This document shows, piece by piece, positions 8,990-17,284 of a stretch of 21,017 nucleotides of DNA. This DNA comes from Chromera velia (lineage: Eukaryota > Sar > Chromeraceae), in contig JAHBMJ010001270.1 of assembly GCA_018398765.1 (NCBI GenBank), positions 12,565 to 33,581 of the forward strand, given 5' to 3'. The translations under genes were made by a program, and so were the position numbers. Within the stretch, counting starts at the first letter, position 1; each line of letters begins with the position of its first letter. The notes under the pieces are model-generated. The model saw only the letters and a program-made list of their open reading frames with translations. It was not told where the DNA came from and made no database searches.

Positions 8990-9575
8990 GTTTCTGTGCT
9001 GTAAGAGATGCATTCCCCCCTTTCCTGTCTACCCTCAAAAAGAGGGACGGAAAATAGAAGAGCGCTTTCCAAGCCCTCTTTGCTCTTCCAGAATGGCAAG
9101 CAGTGCGGGGCGAAGGGTGGCATTGATATGTTTGTCCGTCGATATGTCTAGGTCGTCGGGGGCTTCGGCCTCGAGATCCATGGAGTCCCAAAATTTCTAT
9201 TTTTCCTCCCACTCTGCAATGGTCACTTCGGGATCCTCCTCATCTTCATGTCTCCCCCTCCCCCCACCGTCTCTGTCCCCCATCACCCGCGCCAAATAGA
9301 CGAGTTTGGGGAAGATGCAGTAACAAAACAGTAGGCTGCATCCCTGGGGAACTCCGTACCTCTCAACTCGCTTCCCCAGCTTTGTTGCTTCTGCTAGCTT
9401 CTTTTCGAATAGGCTGTTCACGAACGAGTCTTCACCCCCCCCTGCCCCCATCAACTTGTAGCCTTGTGTCGATATCTCTAGTCCTGGGGGGCACTATTGT
9501 GGGATCTTTCTCTCTGATTTCTCTCTCCAACTGGGAGCGTCAGACCATATTCTCCCAAAATTTCTACACAATCTG
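8990..9575 (-). pseudogene. Retrotransposon RT thumb region, frame-broken
   Basis: Continues the RT after the DNA-transposon insertion. From the junction the frame runs DCVEILGEYGLTLPVGERNQ (motif-D-like), meets a TAG and changes frame. It then gives YKLMGAGGGEDSFVNSLFEK and SLLFCYCIFPKLVYLARVM, which match the usual G-A-P-x-G-S...FV and LL..C..P...YL.R thumb pattern of this RT family. A further TAG at 9197-9199 is followed in the same frame by FWDSMDLEAEAPDDLDIS, then another frameshift before 8939. The GVPQGC word at about 9310-9355 is part of this thumb and not motif B. Confidence 0.65.
9572..9575. repeat. Target-site duplication, left copy (TCTG)
   Basis: TCTG directly precedes the left terminal inverted repeat and is repeated directly after the right one at 15139-15142. 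One copy is enough to restore the interrupted RT reading frame, which supports it as a true duplication made on insertion. Confidence 0.75.
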
Positions 9576-9766
9576 ATGACATAATGAGACCTACCAGACT
9601 TTAACATCATTTCGGACTTTAAAATATAGGAATAACATAGGGTGTTCTATTATATTTAATCGTTGTTTATAAGCTTTTAAATTTAATAAACATTCTTTAA
9701 AATGTGATTCTTTTTTAAAAAAAGATAAAACAAAGAATTGAAGCTAACTGTATTAATGTTAGATCA
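9576..9766 (+). repeat. Left terminal inverted repeat
   Basis: Matches the reverse complement of 14954-15138. Shared blocks include ATGACATAATGAGACCTAC, GACTTTAACATCATTT, AAATATAGGA, ATTCTTTAAAA, GTGATT, AGATAAAA and AATTGAAGCT. The left copy has about a 10-base insertion after AAATATAGGA. Confidence 0.8.
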
Positions 9767-9932
9767 TAGCTATATTTTAGTAATCATAATAGTAGTTACA
9801 TAATTGGCATATCTATGCATAATGTAATAAATGCGATCGAAAAGTAGATACAACTCTGTTATATGAAAGCTTGAACAGATACCGGATGCGATTTTTCTAT
9901 ATTCATGACCTTGCAATGAGTCTGAGATCATT

Positions 9933-12900
9933 TCAGTTAGAATGTGTCCCCAACCAGGTTTTTCTCCTCTGAGTTTTTGCACATTCTTCCCATGGGAAGT
10001 CAGGGTACCACTCTCTCATTCTATCAAGCAGTGTAAAAGGTAACTCATTGCCTCTCTCTGTCAAAGAAAAACCCCAGCAAATAATGTTATCCATGGGCCA
10101 AGAATCCTTTCACAGTTTCGATTTTCCTCTTCTGGATGCACATTTTGTAGTACTAAGCTTTTCAAAGACATCTGAGGTGCCACCGTACCATTGAAGCAGC
10201 AGCTGTGAAGGATCCTTTCCCGTCTCCTGTGCCAAAAACTGTTCTACCTACATGAACGCACACAAAAAGAAAAAGAAAATATGCATGAATGCACGTTTTC
10301 TGGAGTGCGGTCACCAGAAATTCTGTGTATCTGAATGTCACCCTGTCCGCCCTTCACCGACCTTTCCGATGTAGAATGGCGCAGTATCTCTCTTTTGTCT
10401 GTCTGCTCCCATCTTCGTCAGGACAAAGTCTCCTACGGCGATTCTTGCACCCCGGAGCAAAAGCCGCCCACGTTTGTCGACCACTTCGTCATAGTAAGAA
10501 CAATTTGGGTCTCTTGTGACGCCTCCCCCCAGCAAAGAGTTTTGGTGGTGCTGTAAATCTGCTTCCACCCTTGTCTGACCGAACTGGGCCTGGTGTGTCC
10601 GCTTGAATTCTTCGATGTGTTCAGGGACGTCTGCAGTTAGACATATAGAATTGCACGGAGGCCTACATACAGATATAAAGACAGACAGACTATATTGTCT
10701 TTTCTTTCCCTTTTTCTCACAGGCAGACATATTTCGTACTGACCCCCCCCCCCTCGCAATCTTAAACACACACGCACATACATATGCATGCAGNNNNNNN
10801 NNNNNNNNNNNNNNNNNNNNNNNNNNNNNNNNNNNNNNNNNNNNNNNNNNNNNNNNNNNNNNNNNNGGGGGGGGGGGGGGGAGGGGAGAGAGACAGAGAG
10901 ATAGAGAGAGGGCGGAGAGAAGGACAAAAATAAAAAGAAAAAAGAAAAATCAAAAGAGAAAAACAACATTAGACGATTCAACAACGGGAAAAACAGAAAG
11001 AGAGGGACAAGAACGGGAGACCAAACAGAGAAAAGATAGGGGACCGCAGCTGTGGCATGAGACCAGACCTGAATCTCTTTGTGGACGCTGCTGACGCAAA
11101 CCCGAAGCATCACCCCCCCGTACATGCAGAAGATCTGCCGCACGAACAATCTTATCTCTGAAGCGTGCTTCACTATCAGGCAGAAACCTGCAAGTGCAGA
11201 AGAAGACGTCAGAGAGGGGTGAGGAAATGGAGGAAAATACTCTTAACTCAGAGGCCAAAAAACAGCAAAGAAAAAAGATAAAGTGAAGGACTATCAGGCA
11301 GGCAGGCAGGGAGAGGAAAAGAAACAAATAGCTAAAGAAAAGAGGCTGTAAGATTAAAATGAGAAGGGGTGCTTACTTTGGATCTTCCTGATTGAGAACA
11401 CCATGGAGCTATAATAGATCACATTCTGGCAACGCTTGTGGGCTCTTCGCTTCCCACTTCTTTATGGTGTCCAGGATCTCTTCCTTGTTCTCGAACCCCC
11501 TTGGGCTTACAGATTGTATTCTCCTGCACAAATAGGAGGAAATGGTGTATTTTGAGCTGTCTCTGTCAACCATTGCTTTTTTTTTAGATTAGAACAGAAC
11601 CTATCATAGAGAGAGACCAATAAAATTCAATGCACTCCTCACCTTTCGTAATTTTCCAGAAGTTCCTTTGGGAACACTACGAAAAAAATTGGTGTCGAGT
11701 ATACTGGATCAGTAATCCACTCCTTCACTTTCAGCAGCACTTCTTACACACCATCCTCTCTGACCCTTTCCCGAAACAGCACAAACTCGTGAGGCCTGCG
11801 AATACCTATAGATTAGATGATGAAAGGACAATCAATTTCCCTTACTGAACGAGTCAGAATCAGCATCACTATTTTTGTACCTTCACGCCACTTAGTTATA
11901 TGCGCCCAATGCACAAGGGGAACGAAAGCAAGAAAATTGAGAAACGGATAGGAGAAACAAAATTGAAGCAACGATCGACGGGAAAAAATGAGAAAAAAAC
12001 AGGGAAGGCGGAAGGGAAGGGATGTACTTGACGGAAAGAAGAAAAGCTGAAGGGACACCATATATTCCCTAACAATCGTGCAGCAACTAAAACTCTATCG
12101 ATGCTCGTACCCTGATCATACAGCCATGCACGACCCCGACCTCTTTTTCTGAAAATGTAGGGGGCAAGAAGCGTTTTAAAGTCCATAACGTTCTGTATGT
12201 AGTTAATGTCGACGTCCTTCTGCAGCTTGCTTTTCGACAGGTCCCGTAAGTCGTTGTAGGTTCTGAAGTCTTCATGGTAGAGAGCCCTGAATCCACAAAG
12301 GGAAAATCAAAAGTGGTAGCTAGAGGATCGTTTTTCAATTTTTAAAAGGACAAATGGGTGTAGATACATATGCGAATATGGAAAGACTGAGGCAATTCAA
12401 AGCCTGCAAAACACCCACAGAGTCGGAAAGAACGACTGATTCAGAAGCAAAAGAACAACCTATATGAGAAAGTCACAAACCTTCCACTCTAGCAGACACA
12501 AACGCCCACAAAACCCGGGCCGCGATCATCAAAGAGGGAACTGAAAAAGGCGCAAAAAGGATCGAAGCAAAAGAAAAGTAGAGAATGTGAAATAAGATTG
12601 AAGCAAGAGCCGAACTTACTTTGCCATGGCGGCAAAAAGGGTGTCGATCTATATGTGCGTATGTCCCACCATAAGAAAGAGAAGGGACATTTCTTTTCCG
12701 ACGACTCCAAGCGCCACAAGTTACTGTAGTGCCGCAGCACTCAGGGTGATGTGGTTTTTGCCCTCTCGTGATGTGTTATCCAGCACCCACCAGAAGTAGT
12801 CTGGGGCGTACCCCACCTTTTCCTGCATCAAAAGAGTTTTATCACTACTTCGCGTGAGTGTGTATGGTACTTTCATACGCGTAGACACAGGCATCAAGGA

Positions 12901-13716
12901 AAGGGAGTGCGGCAATATGTGGGAGTAGAAAGGGAGAATAGGGGGGTAAAGTCATGCAGCGAGAGAGTCTGTCTTTCTCTCAATGTTCAAAATAAGACAG
13001 GTAAAGAGAAGCACACATTCACCCTGCGGCAAGCGGCCACAAGTGCAAAAAGAGATCTTTCTCTGAGCTGGGACCCGGAAGGAAAAAAGAAGAGCAATCG
13101 TGAAGATGTGTGAGAGGCTCACCAGTGCCGCAGCGAAGGCCCAAAACATGGCAGACGTGCACATGTTTCCGTCGTGAGGAATGTTTTTGAAGAGAGAATA
13201 AATCCATATAGGCACGTCTCGACCGTCGGCCGTGATTGCCACATTGTGTACCTCCAATACCGGGAGGTCAGCAACGTCCTTCGATCGCCCCAAGCTCCGA
13301 ATTGTTGGCAGAAAAGTCTTTCTCATATCCATTCCATTCTCAGCAAACAACCAAGCACGCCCAGGCAAATCGCAACCAATGCTTGAGCAGGATTCGCAGG
13401 CAATCTGTTGTCTTCTGCTTACTCCCACCCTTTGAGCACTCTGCACAGAAAAAGATAAGAGGTGAAGAGGGAGCATCATGCAAATTATCTCAAAGACTCC
13501 AAAGAAAAGAAAGAAGGAGCTGATGGAGTGATCAAGAAACGATGGAGACACTTTGGGTGGGAGAGTTGCCAAAACAGGGCAGAACAGCCAGCTGACCTGC
13601 TTTTCGAAGTGTTCCACCAAAACCCTCAAGATTCTTTGCTAAATAATAGGATCGTCGGTCTTCCCCACTTCTGATCGTAAGTATTCGCACGCTGGGCACT
13701 TTTGGAAAGGAGAAAC
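9933..13716 (-). pseudogene. DUF7869-like (RNase-H-fold) transposon gene, ten recognised exons, seven in-frame stops
   Basis: Exons read from splice sites, phase and protein continuity: 13716-13597, 13440-13123, 12822-12620, 12540-12481, 12286-12111, 11795-11643, 11523-11377, 11187-11069, 10630-10362, 10247-9933. All introns are GT...AG; phases agree at every junction except 12111/11795, which is off by one base. Protein blocks in order: FQKCPACEYL zinc-type pair; HFEKQSAQRVGVSRRQQ; a core with APDYFWWVLDNTSREGKNH then FLMVGHTH..IDTLFAAMA, the D-N-x3-E-x-K-N and GHTHxDID signature of DUF7869-type proteins; VMDFKTLLAPYI; PHEFVLFRERVREDG; GDFVLTKMGAD; and a C-terminal WYGGTSDVF...CWGFSLT block. 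Stops fall at 13641 (TAG), 12723 (TAA), 12651 (TAG), 12491 (TAG), 11746 (TAA), 11411 (TAG) and 10112 (TGA); the final TGA is 9933-9935. N-terminal exons upstream of 13716 are unresolved. The family name is from memory; the motif reading is direct. Confidence 0.78.
10794..10866. other. Assembly gap (73 N)
   Basis: Unknown bases inside the intron between exons 11187-11069 and 10630-10362 of the DUF7869-like gene. The left side ends in a CA-rich stretch and the right side begins with a 14-base G run followed by GA repeats, so the missing sequence is probably low-complexity. Apparent ORFs spanning the Ns are artefacts. Confidence 0.95.
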
Positions 13717-13754
13717 CTGCAAGGATGTACGAAGGCAGCGCATATGACTGTCTA

Positions 13755-13962
13755 AAAAGAAAGAAGGAAGGAGGGGAGGAAGGAGGGAAGAAAGGAGGGA
13801 AGGAAGGAGGGAAGGAAGGAAGGAAGGAAGGAAGGAAGGAAGGAAGAAAGGAAGGAAGGGAGGAAGGGAGGGAGAGAGGGAGGGAGGGAGGAAAGGACAT
13901 AAGAGGAGAAAAAGGAAAGGAAAGAGAAAAAGTCGATGACCATGAACTTCGTCTCTCCCTCG

Positions 13963-14019
<57 letters not shown>

Positions 14020-14125
14020 AAGAAAGAAAGAAAGAAAGAAAAACAGAAAGCAAGAAAGAAAAGAAAAGAAAAGAAAGAAAGAAACAAAGAAAGAGAGGAG
14101 GAAGAAAGAGAGACCGAAATGGAAA
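13755..14125. repeat. Long polypurine tract: (GGAA)n, (GAAA)n and (GA)n
   Basis: The plus strand is almost purely A/G for about 370 bases: GGAA/AGGG repeats at 13757-13905, then GAAA and a GA dinucleotide run around 13965-14095, interrupted by a short mixed stretch near 13935-13960. It lies upstream of the first recognised exon of the DUF7869-like gene, probably in an intron. The long open frames on both strands here are by-products of the repeat. Confidence 0.9.
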
Positions 14126-14621
14126 AGATGAAGAATAAACGAACAAACGAAACGAAGAACGGCAGAAAGACAAAGCAGGTAAGAGAGGAAGGAACTAAGG
14201 CAAATGAAGATACAAAGGAAGAGAATGAGTGGATAATAAGTGAATGAATGAGTGAATGAAGGAAAGAGTTAAGTAGCCCTAACAGTAACCAAGAGCTCTC
14301 TTTTTGGCTTCTTGAGTCTGCTCTTATTTAATCCATAAGGAGAGTATGGTGCATTGTCTGTCGGGTGGGGTGACGACAAACTGTGTGTGCATGATTCGTA
14401 TATTCGTTTTAATGATGACTTCTTATACAAGCTTTCCTCATGCGAGAAACGATGAGAAACAGTCGGACGAAAAGGAATCGTTATGCCAGATGGCTGCATT
14501 GAAATCAACTCGGATTCATCATATAATGATTGTAACGTACGCTCCTCTCTCTGGCGTGTCTGCATCCGATCTATTCGTCTGTAATGTTATCCGATCGCAT
14601 TTGTTCTCGCTTCCGACCCAC

Positions 14622-14672
14622 CTGTTCGATGTCTGCCGCACGGTGCTGACAAGTGAATAACTTTTTGCTCAT
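14622..14672 (-). other. Candidate first exon of the DUF7869-like gene
   Basis: An ATG at 14672 opens 17 codons (MSKKLFTCQHRAADIEQ) that end at a good donor, CAG|GTGGGT. It lies inside the transposon, about 950 bases upstream of the first recognised exon, just inside the AT-rich terminal region, where a start would be expected. No link to the next exon could be established, and 14130-14560 may hold another exon that I cannot define. Confidence 0.25.
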
Positions 14673-14953
14673 TCTAGTGAAAACCAACCAACTATGCATG
14701 CGCCGCCCGGGAGCCTAGCGCTCTAACTAGGGTTAGGCATCCTCTAACTTACTAATTTAGTGACCAACTAACTATTTAAGTTTAGATTTAATTTACTAAG
14801 ATAATTTGAATTCAGTTATTCTACTAAGCATTCATGTTGACATGATATTGTTCTTAAATATTTATTTATCTATAATCGAAATTATAAAAAAAAATTATAG
14901 ATACAATATTATACATTATCATAATTGAATGCTAAAAGAACTCAGAAATTGAA

Positions 14954-15138
14954 ATCTCCTGACATTAACAGGTTCAGCTTCAATTTTTTCTTTAATGTTA
15001 ATTTTATCTTAAAAAAATCACGTTTTAAAGAATTTCTATTTAATTTAAAGGTATATGAACAATGTTGAAATACTATAGAACATCCTATATTTCAGCATCC
15101 AAAATGATGTTAAAGTCCAGTAGGTCTCATTATGTCAT
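14954..15138 (-). repeat. Right terminal inverted repeat
   Basis: Reverse complement of the left terminal repeat with scattered substitutions and small indels; the outer 19 bases match almost perfectly. The adjoining AT-rich stretch (14700-14950) has no gene. Confidence 0.8.
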
Positions 15139-15142
15139 TCTG
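15139..15142. repeat. Target-site duplication, right copy (TCTG)
   Basis: Identical to 9572-9575 and directly adjacent to the outer end of the right terminal repeat. Confidence 0.75.
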
Positions 15143-16073
15143 ACCAGGTAGAGGTCAGACAATCAGCAGAGCTGGAAGGGAAAATGAGAGAGAGATCATC
15201 CATGTATACACCTATGAAATATCCCGCCCTCCCATGCTTCTCGTGCAGCCTCTTTTGCAACTTTTCTAAAGCAGGTTTTAGGCCAAGACAAAAAAGAAGC
15301 GGCCCTGCAACATCTCTCTGTTGTACCCCTTCTTGACTCATGAAAGTACGCAGTCTGCCTTTCTGGTCACAAAAGAAGATTGGGACTGGTGTACCATACC
15401 AGAGAGAAAAGAAACGAAGCAGCTCAAGAAAATGCTCACACAGTTCGTCCATCGCTTTCTGTCTGTTATAAGTGTTGAATGCGTTGTTTGTATCTATTTG
15501 GAGGAGGATGGAGTTAGGATAAAGCTGCAAACAAGTTTGGACTGCTCTGAAAAGTTTGTCTGTCCCTGCACTTGTTCTTACCGCATACTGCAATGCCCTA
15601 AGGAGTTCCTCAAACTTCTTCCCATACTCAATCAGGATTGTCTTCGTGATCCATCTTTGGAGCACGTCCCCGATCGTGATCGGTCTCACCTTGTCATCTC
15701 TTAGGTCCTTATTGAGGGCAAAAGACCTCCCGCTTGCGAGCAAGCAAAAAAGGGATGGAGGGGCGTTGCCCACTGCCAGTTGCTGGGCAACAGTGAAGAG
15801 AGCACACTGCCCTGCTGTACCCCCCCCTCCCGATCCGTCGCCTGGGAGAAAGAAACGAATGTGTTCATAACGCCACCCTGAAATTCCCTGGACAGAGCCT
15901 TGGGCGGCAAAGCGGGCTGCTTGTAGGAGAGAATCGAGCGCAAGCTCGAGGCGGGGCGGGTCTGATGTGAGGGCTTTGGTCTTGTATCGGGTCCTACGCG
16001 GAGGGTGGAGATTCTTCAGCTTGCGGAATGTCTTCATGTTTGGAGTAGCGATCCCTAAGGAGCCTAAAAGCAA
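15143..16073 (-). pseudogene. Retrotransposon reverse transcriptase, fingers and palm
   Basis: About 310 codons: SGWRYEHIRFFL (66-77), VRPITIGDVLQRWITK (129-144), LQYAVRTSAGTDKLFRAVQ (161-179), motif A LQIDTNNAFN with D194, motif B EGVQQRD (248-254), and motif C GVYMDDLSLI with the catalytic YMDD at 290-293. The C-terminus is cut by the DNA transposon; its last few codons before the stop at 15135 come from the transposon's end. Motif B has R where this family has G (QQGDP), and the proline is lost, which would damage template or nucleotide binding. The first M is not a true start: the same protein continues upstream in another frame (16087 onward: AVKVAFRLL then GSLGIATPN across a one-base shift). 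Confidence 0.85.
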
Positions 16074-16086
16074 CCTTCACAGCAGG

Positions 16087-17166
16087 CTATGACCCCGCCC
16101 CACTGCCTGCCCTTCTTCTGATCCTTTGCTGTCCCTCTGGTGGCTCTTCTCCCCATTCTTGTCGCTCTAACAAATCTGTGAGGTCGTCGATGTCTGACCC
16201 TCCATCCGACGGCTCTCCTTCCCCCTCTTTTCTTCTTTCTCTTTCTTCTTCCTCTTCTGCCTCTGTGTCGGCTCTCTCTTCCCCTTCATCTTCTGTTTCT
16301 TCCTTGGCATCATGGTTGGTCTGCATCCTGTCTCTCCTCTCTCGTCTTCCCCAATTCCCTCCCTGAAGCATGCGGAAAATCTGTGAGAGCGGCCTCCCTT
16401 GGGGCCCTCCTTGCAGAGGCACTTAGCCGTCGTTTGCTGCTGTTGTGGGTACGGCTGCGGCAGGGTTGCTGCTGCTGCTGCTATTGCTGCTGCTGCTTGA
16501 GCTGGAGGCGCCCTCCCCACCTCCCCGCTGCACTGTTTCTATCGGGACGTGCTTTAGGCCTCTCTCTCGCCTTCCCTTCGGTGGGTTGCACAGTTACTGA
16601 AAGGATGGGGTTCTCCCAGCGGTCTTCTGCATGCCGTCCGTTTGGTTTTTTTCTTTTTCCCTGTGCTCCTCGTGCGCTTGAGTCTGGGTTTTCTGGGGCA
16701 AGTCCTCCTCTCACGCGGTTAGGGGATAGTGCTTTGCTCTTGACGCTAGGCTCCTGGCGGGTGCCTCTCTCTTTGACTCTTCTCCGTCATCAAATTCTAT
16801 GTCTGACCCCGAAAGCTTTCCGTTTGCATCGAAACCTGTGAATTGGTGGGGGTATGGCCTAAGGCTTGAGGGCAGCTGTCTGCTTGCTGCAGCTGCCCTG
16901 CCATCGGTTACCATCGTTCGTTGGTCCCCTTCAGTGCCTTCCATCACCACATCCTCTTGTTCTCTACGCTGGCTGTCGTCTCTTGTTGGTCGGGGGGGCG
17001 GGTCAGGAAGGGGGTCAGATATATTGCCGTTGGTGATATAGGCCGTGAAGTTGTTCCCTCTCTGTCCTCTTAGGAGGAACCATGCTCCTGAATGAGCTTG
17101 CTGTCCGAGTTGTAGAGGGGCAAGCTGCATAGGATGGAGTGACATCGCAAGGATGGCAAGGAACAA
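16087..17166 (-). pseudogene. Probable N-terminal region of the retrotransposon, frame-broken and low-complexity
   Basis: Several overlapping minus-strand open stretches in changing frames (17166-16711, 16714-16481, 16520-16167, 16422-16087) lead into the RT. The last joins the RT after a frameshift at about 16070-16087. Seen: an acidic/basic low-complexity stretch (EEEEERERRKEGEGE, about 16200-16260), a poly-Ala/Gln run encoded by a CAG repeat (16466-16498), and CLCKEGPKGGRSHRFSAC (about 16370-16425), which may be a damaged N-terminal zinc finger. Elements of this type often have N-terminal zinc fingers that bind target DNA. The part upstream of 16520 could be a separate gene; no family was recognised there. 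Confidence 0.4.
16466..16498. repeat. Imperfect (TGC)n / (GCA)n microsatellite
   Basis: Ten or so GCT/TGC triplets with one ATT interruption. On the minus strand they read CAG/GCA and code Gln or Ala runs in the retrotransposon N-terminal region. Confidence 0.8.
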
Positions 17167-17284
17167 AAGAAGAGAGAAGGGTCAGTATAAATCAAAGTGA
17201 ACTCCTGTTATAAAGAACCGAACTGCCTCATGCATTCACTATATTACCGCCGAACGCTAGACGCCTATTTATTCATATAGGCCG

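Larger units (their letters stand above)
9576..15138 (-). mobile_element. DNA transposon with ~190-bp TIRs carrying a DUF7869-like gene
   Basis: The ends begin ATGACATAATGAGACCTAC in inverted orientation, and similarity continues about 190 bases inward with small indels. A TCTG duplication flanks both sides. The interior holds one multi-exon minus-strand gene (9933-13716, perhaps from 14672) and no second clear gene. The subterminal 300-400 bases on both sides are AT-rich and non-coding. Length in this assembly is 5563 bp, including a 73-base N run whose true length is unknown. The insertion interrupts the RT domain of a minus-strand non-LTR element. TIR plus TSD plus a DUF7869-type gene implies cut-and-paste transposition, but the catalytic role of DUF7869-type proteins is inferred, not shown here. 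Confidence 0.82.
7539..16422 (-). mobile_element. Degenerate non-LTR retrotransposon (RT + CCHC + restriction-like endonuclease), split by a DNA transposon
   Basis: One element on the minus strand. The RT fingers and palm lie at 15143-16073. The RT thumb, zinc knuckle and PD-(D/E)XK endonuclease lie at 7539-9575. The insertion at 9576-15138 separates them. Removing it together with one copy of its TCTG duplication lets the frame pass from the segment ending TSTWS to the segment starting DCVEILGEYG without a break. Domain order RT, CCHC, RPD...D endonuclease is that of R2/R4/NeSL-type elements. Frameshifts and several TAG stops show it is inactive. The 5' end is uncertain: an acidic, frame-broken N-terminal region may extend to 17166. 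The 3' end may be near the A-rich units at 7043-7128. Confidence 0.8.

Noticed and set aside
9310-9355. GVPQGC read as RT motif B, implying a second RT
   Set aside because: Once the DNA transposon is taken out, this segment follows motif C of the same RT and fits the thumb pattern (LL..C..P...YL.R).
9480-9575. Apparent extension of the inverted repeat outward, with similarity to 15143-15215
   Set aside because: Both sides are C/T-rich, the match is loose, and RT coding continues in frame across the junction exactly at the TCTG duplication, so the repeat ends at 9576 and 15138.
10603-11173. Open frames crossing the N run
   Set aside because: Undefined bases cannot support a protein; the flanking parts are explained by the exons at 11187-11069 and 10630-10362.
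9933-13641. TAG/TAA read as sense codons (alternative nuclear code)
   Set aside because: The intact kinase gene has no internal TAG or TAA in 945 codons and ends in TAG; the elements also carry frameshifts and a TGA, so decay is simpler.
13532-14173. Long minus- and plus-strand open frames of Phe/Leu/Ser or Lys/Glu/Arg repeats
   Set aside because: Products of the polypurine microsatellite, which has no stop codons in several frames.
14725-14742. Telomere-like CTAACTAGGGTTAG
   Set aside because: A single short palindromic occurrence, not an array; it lies within the transposon's AT-rich terminal region.
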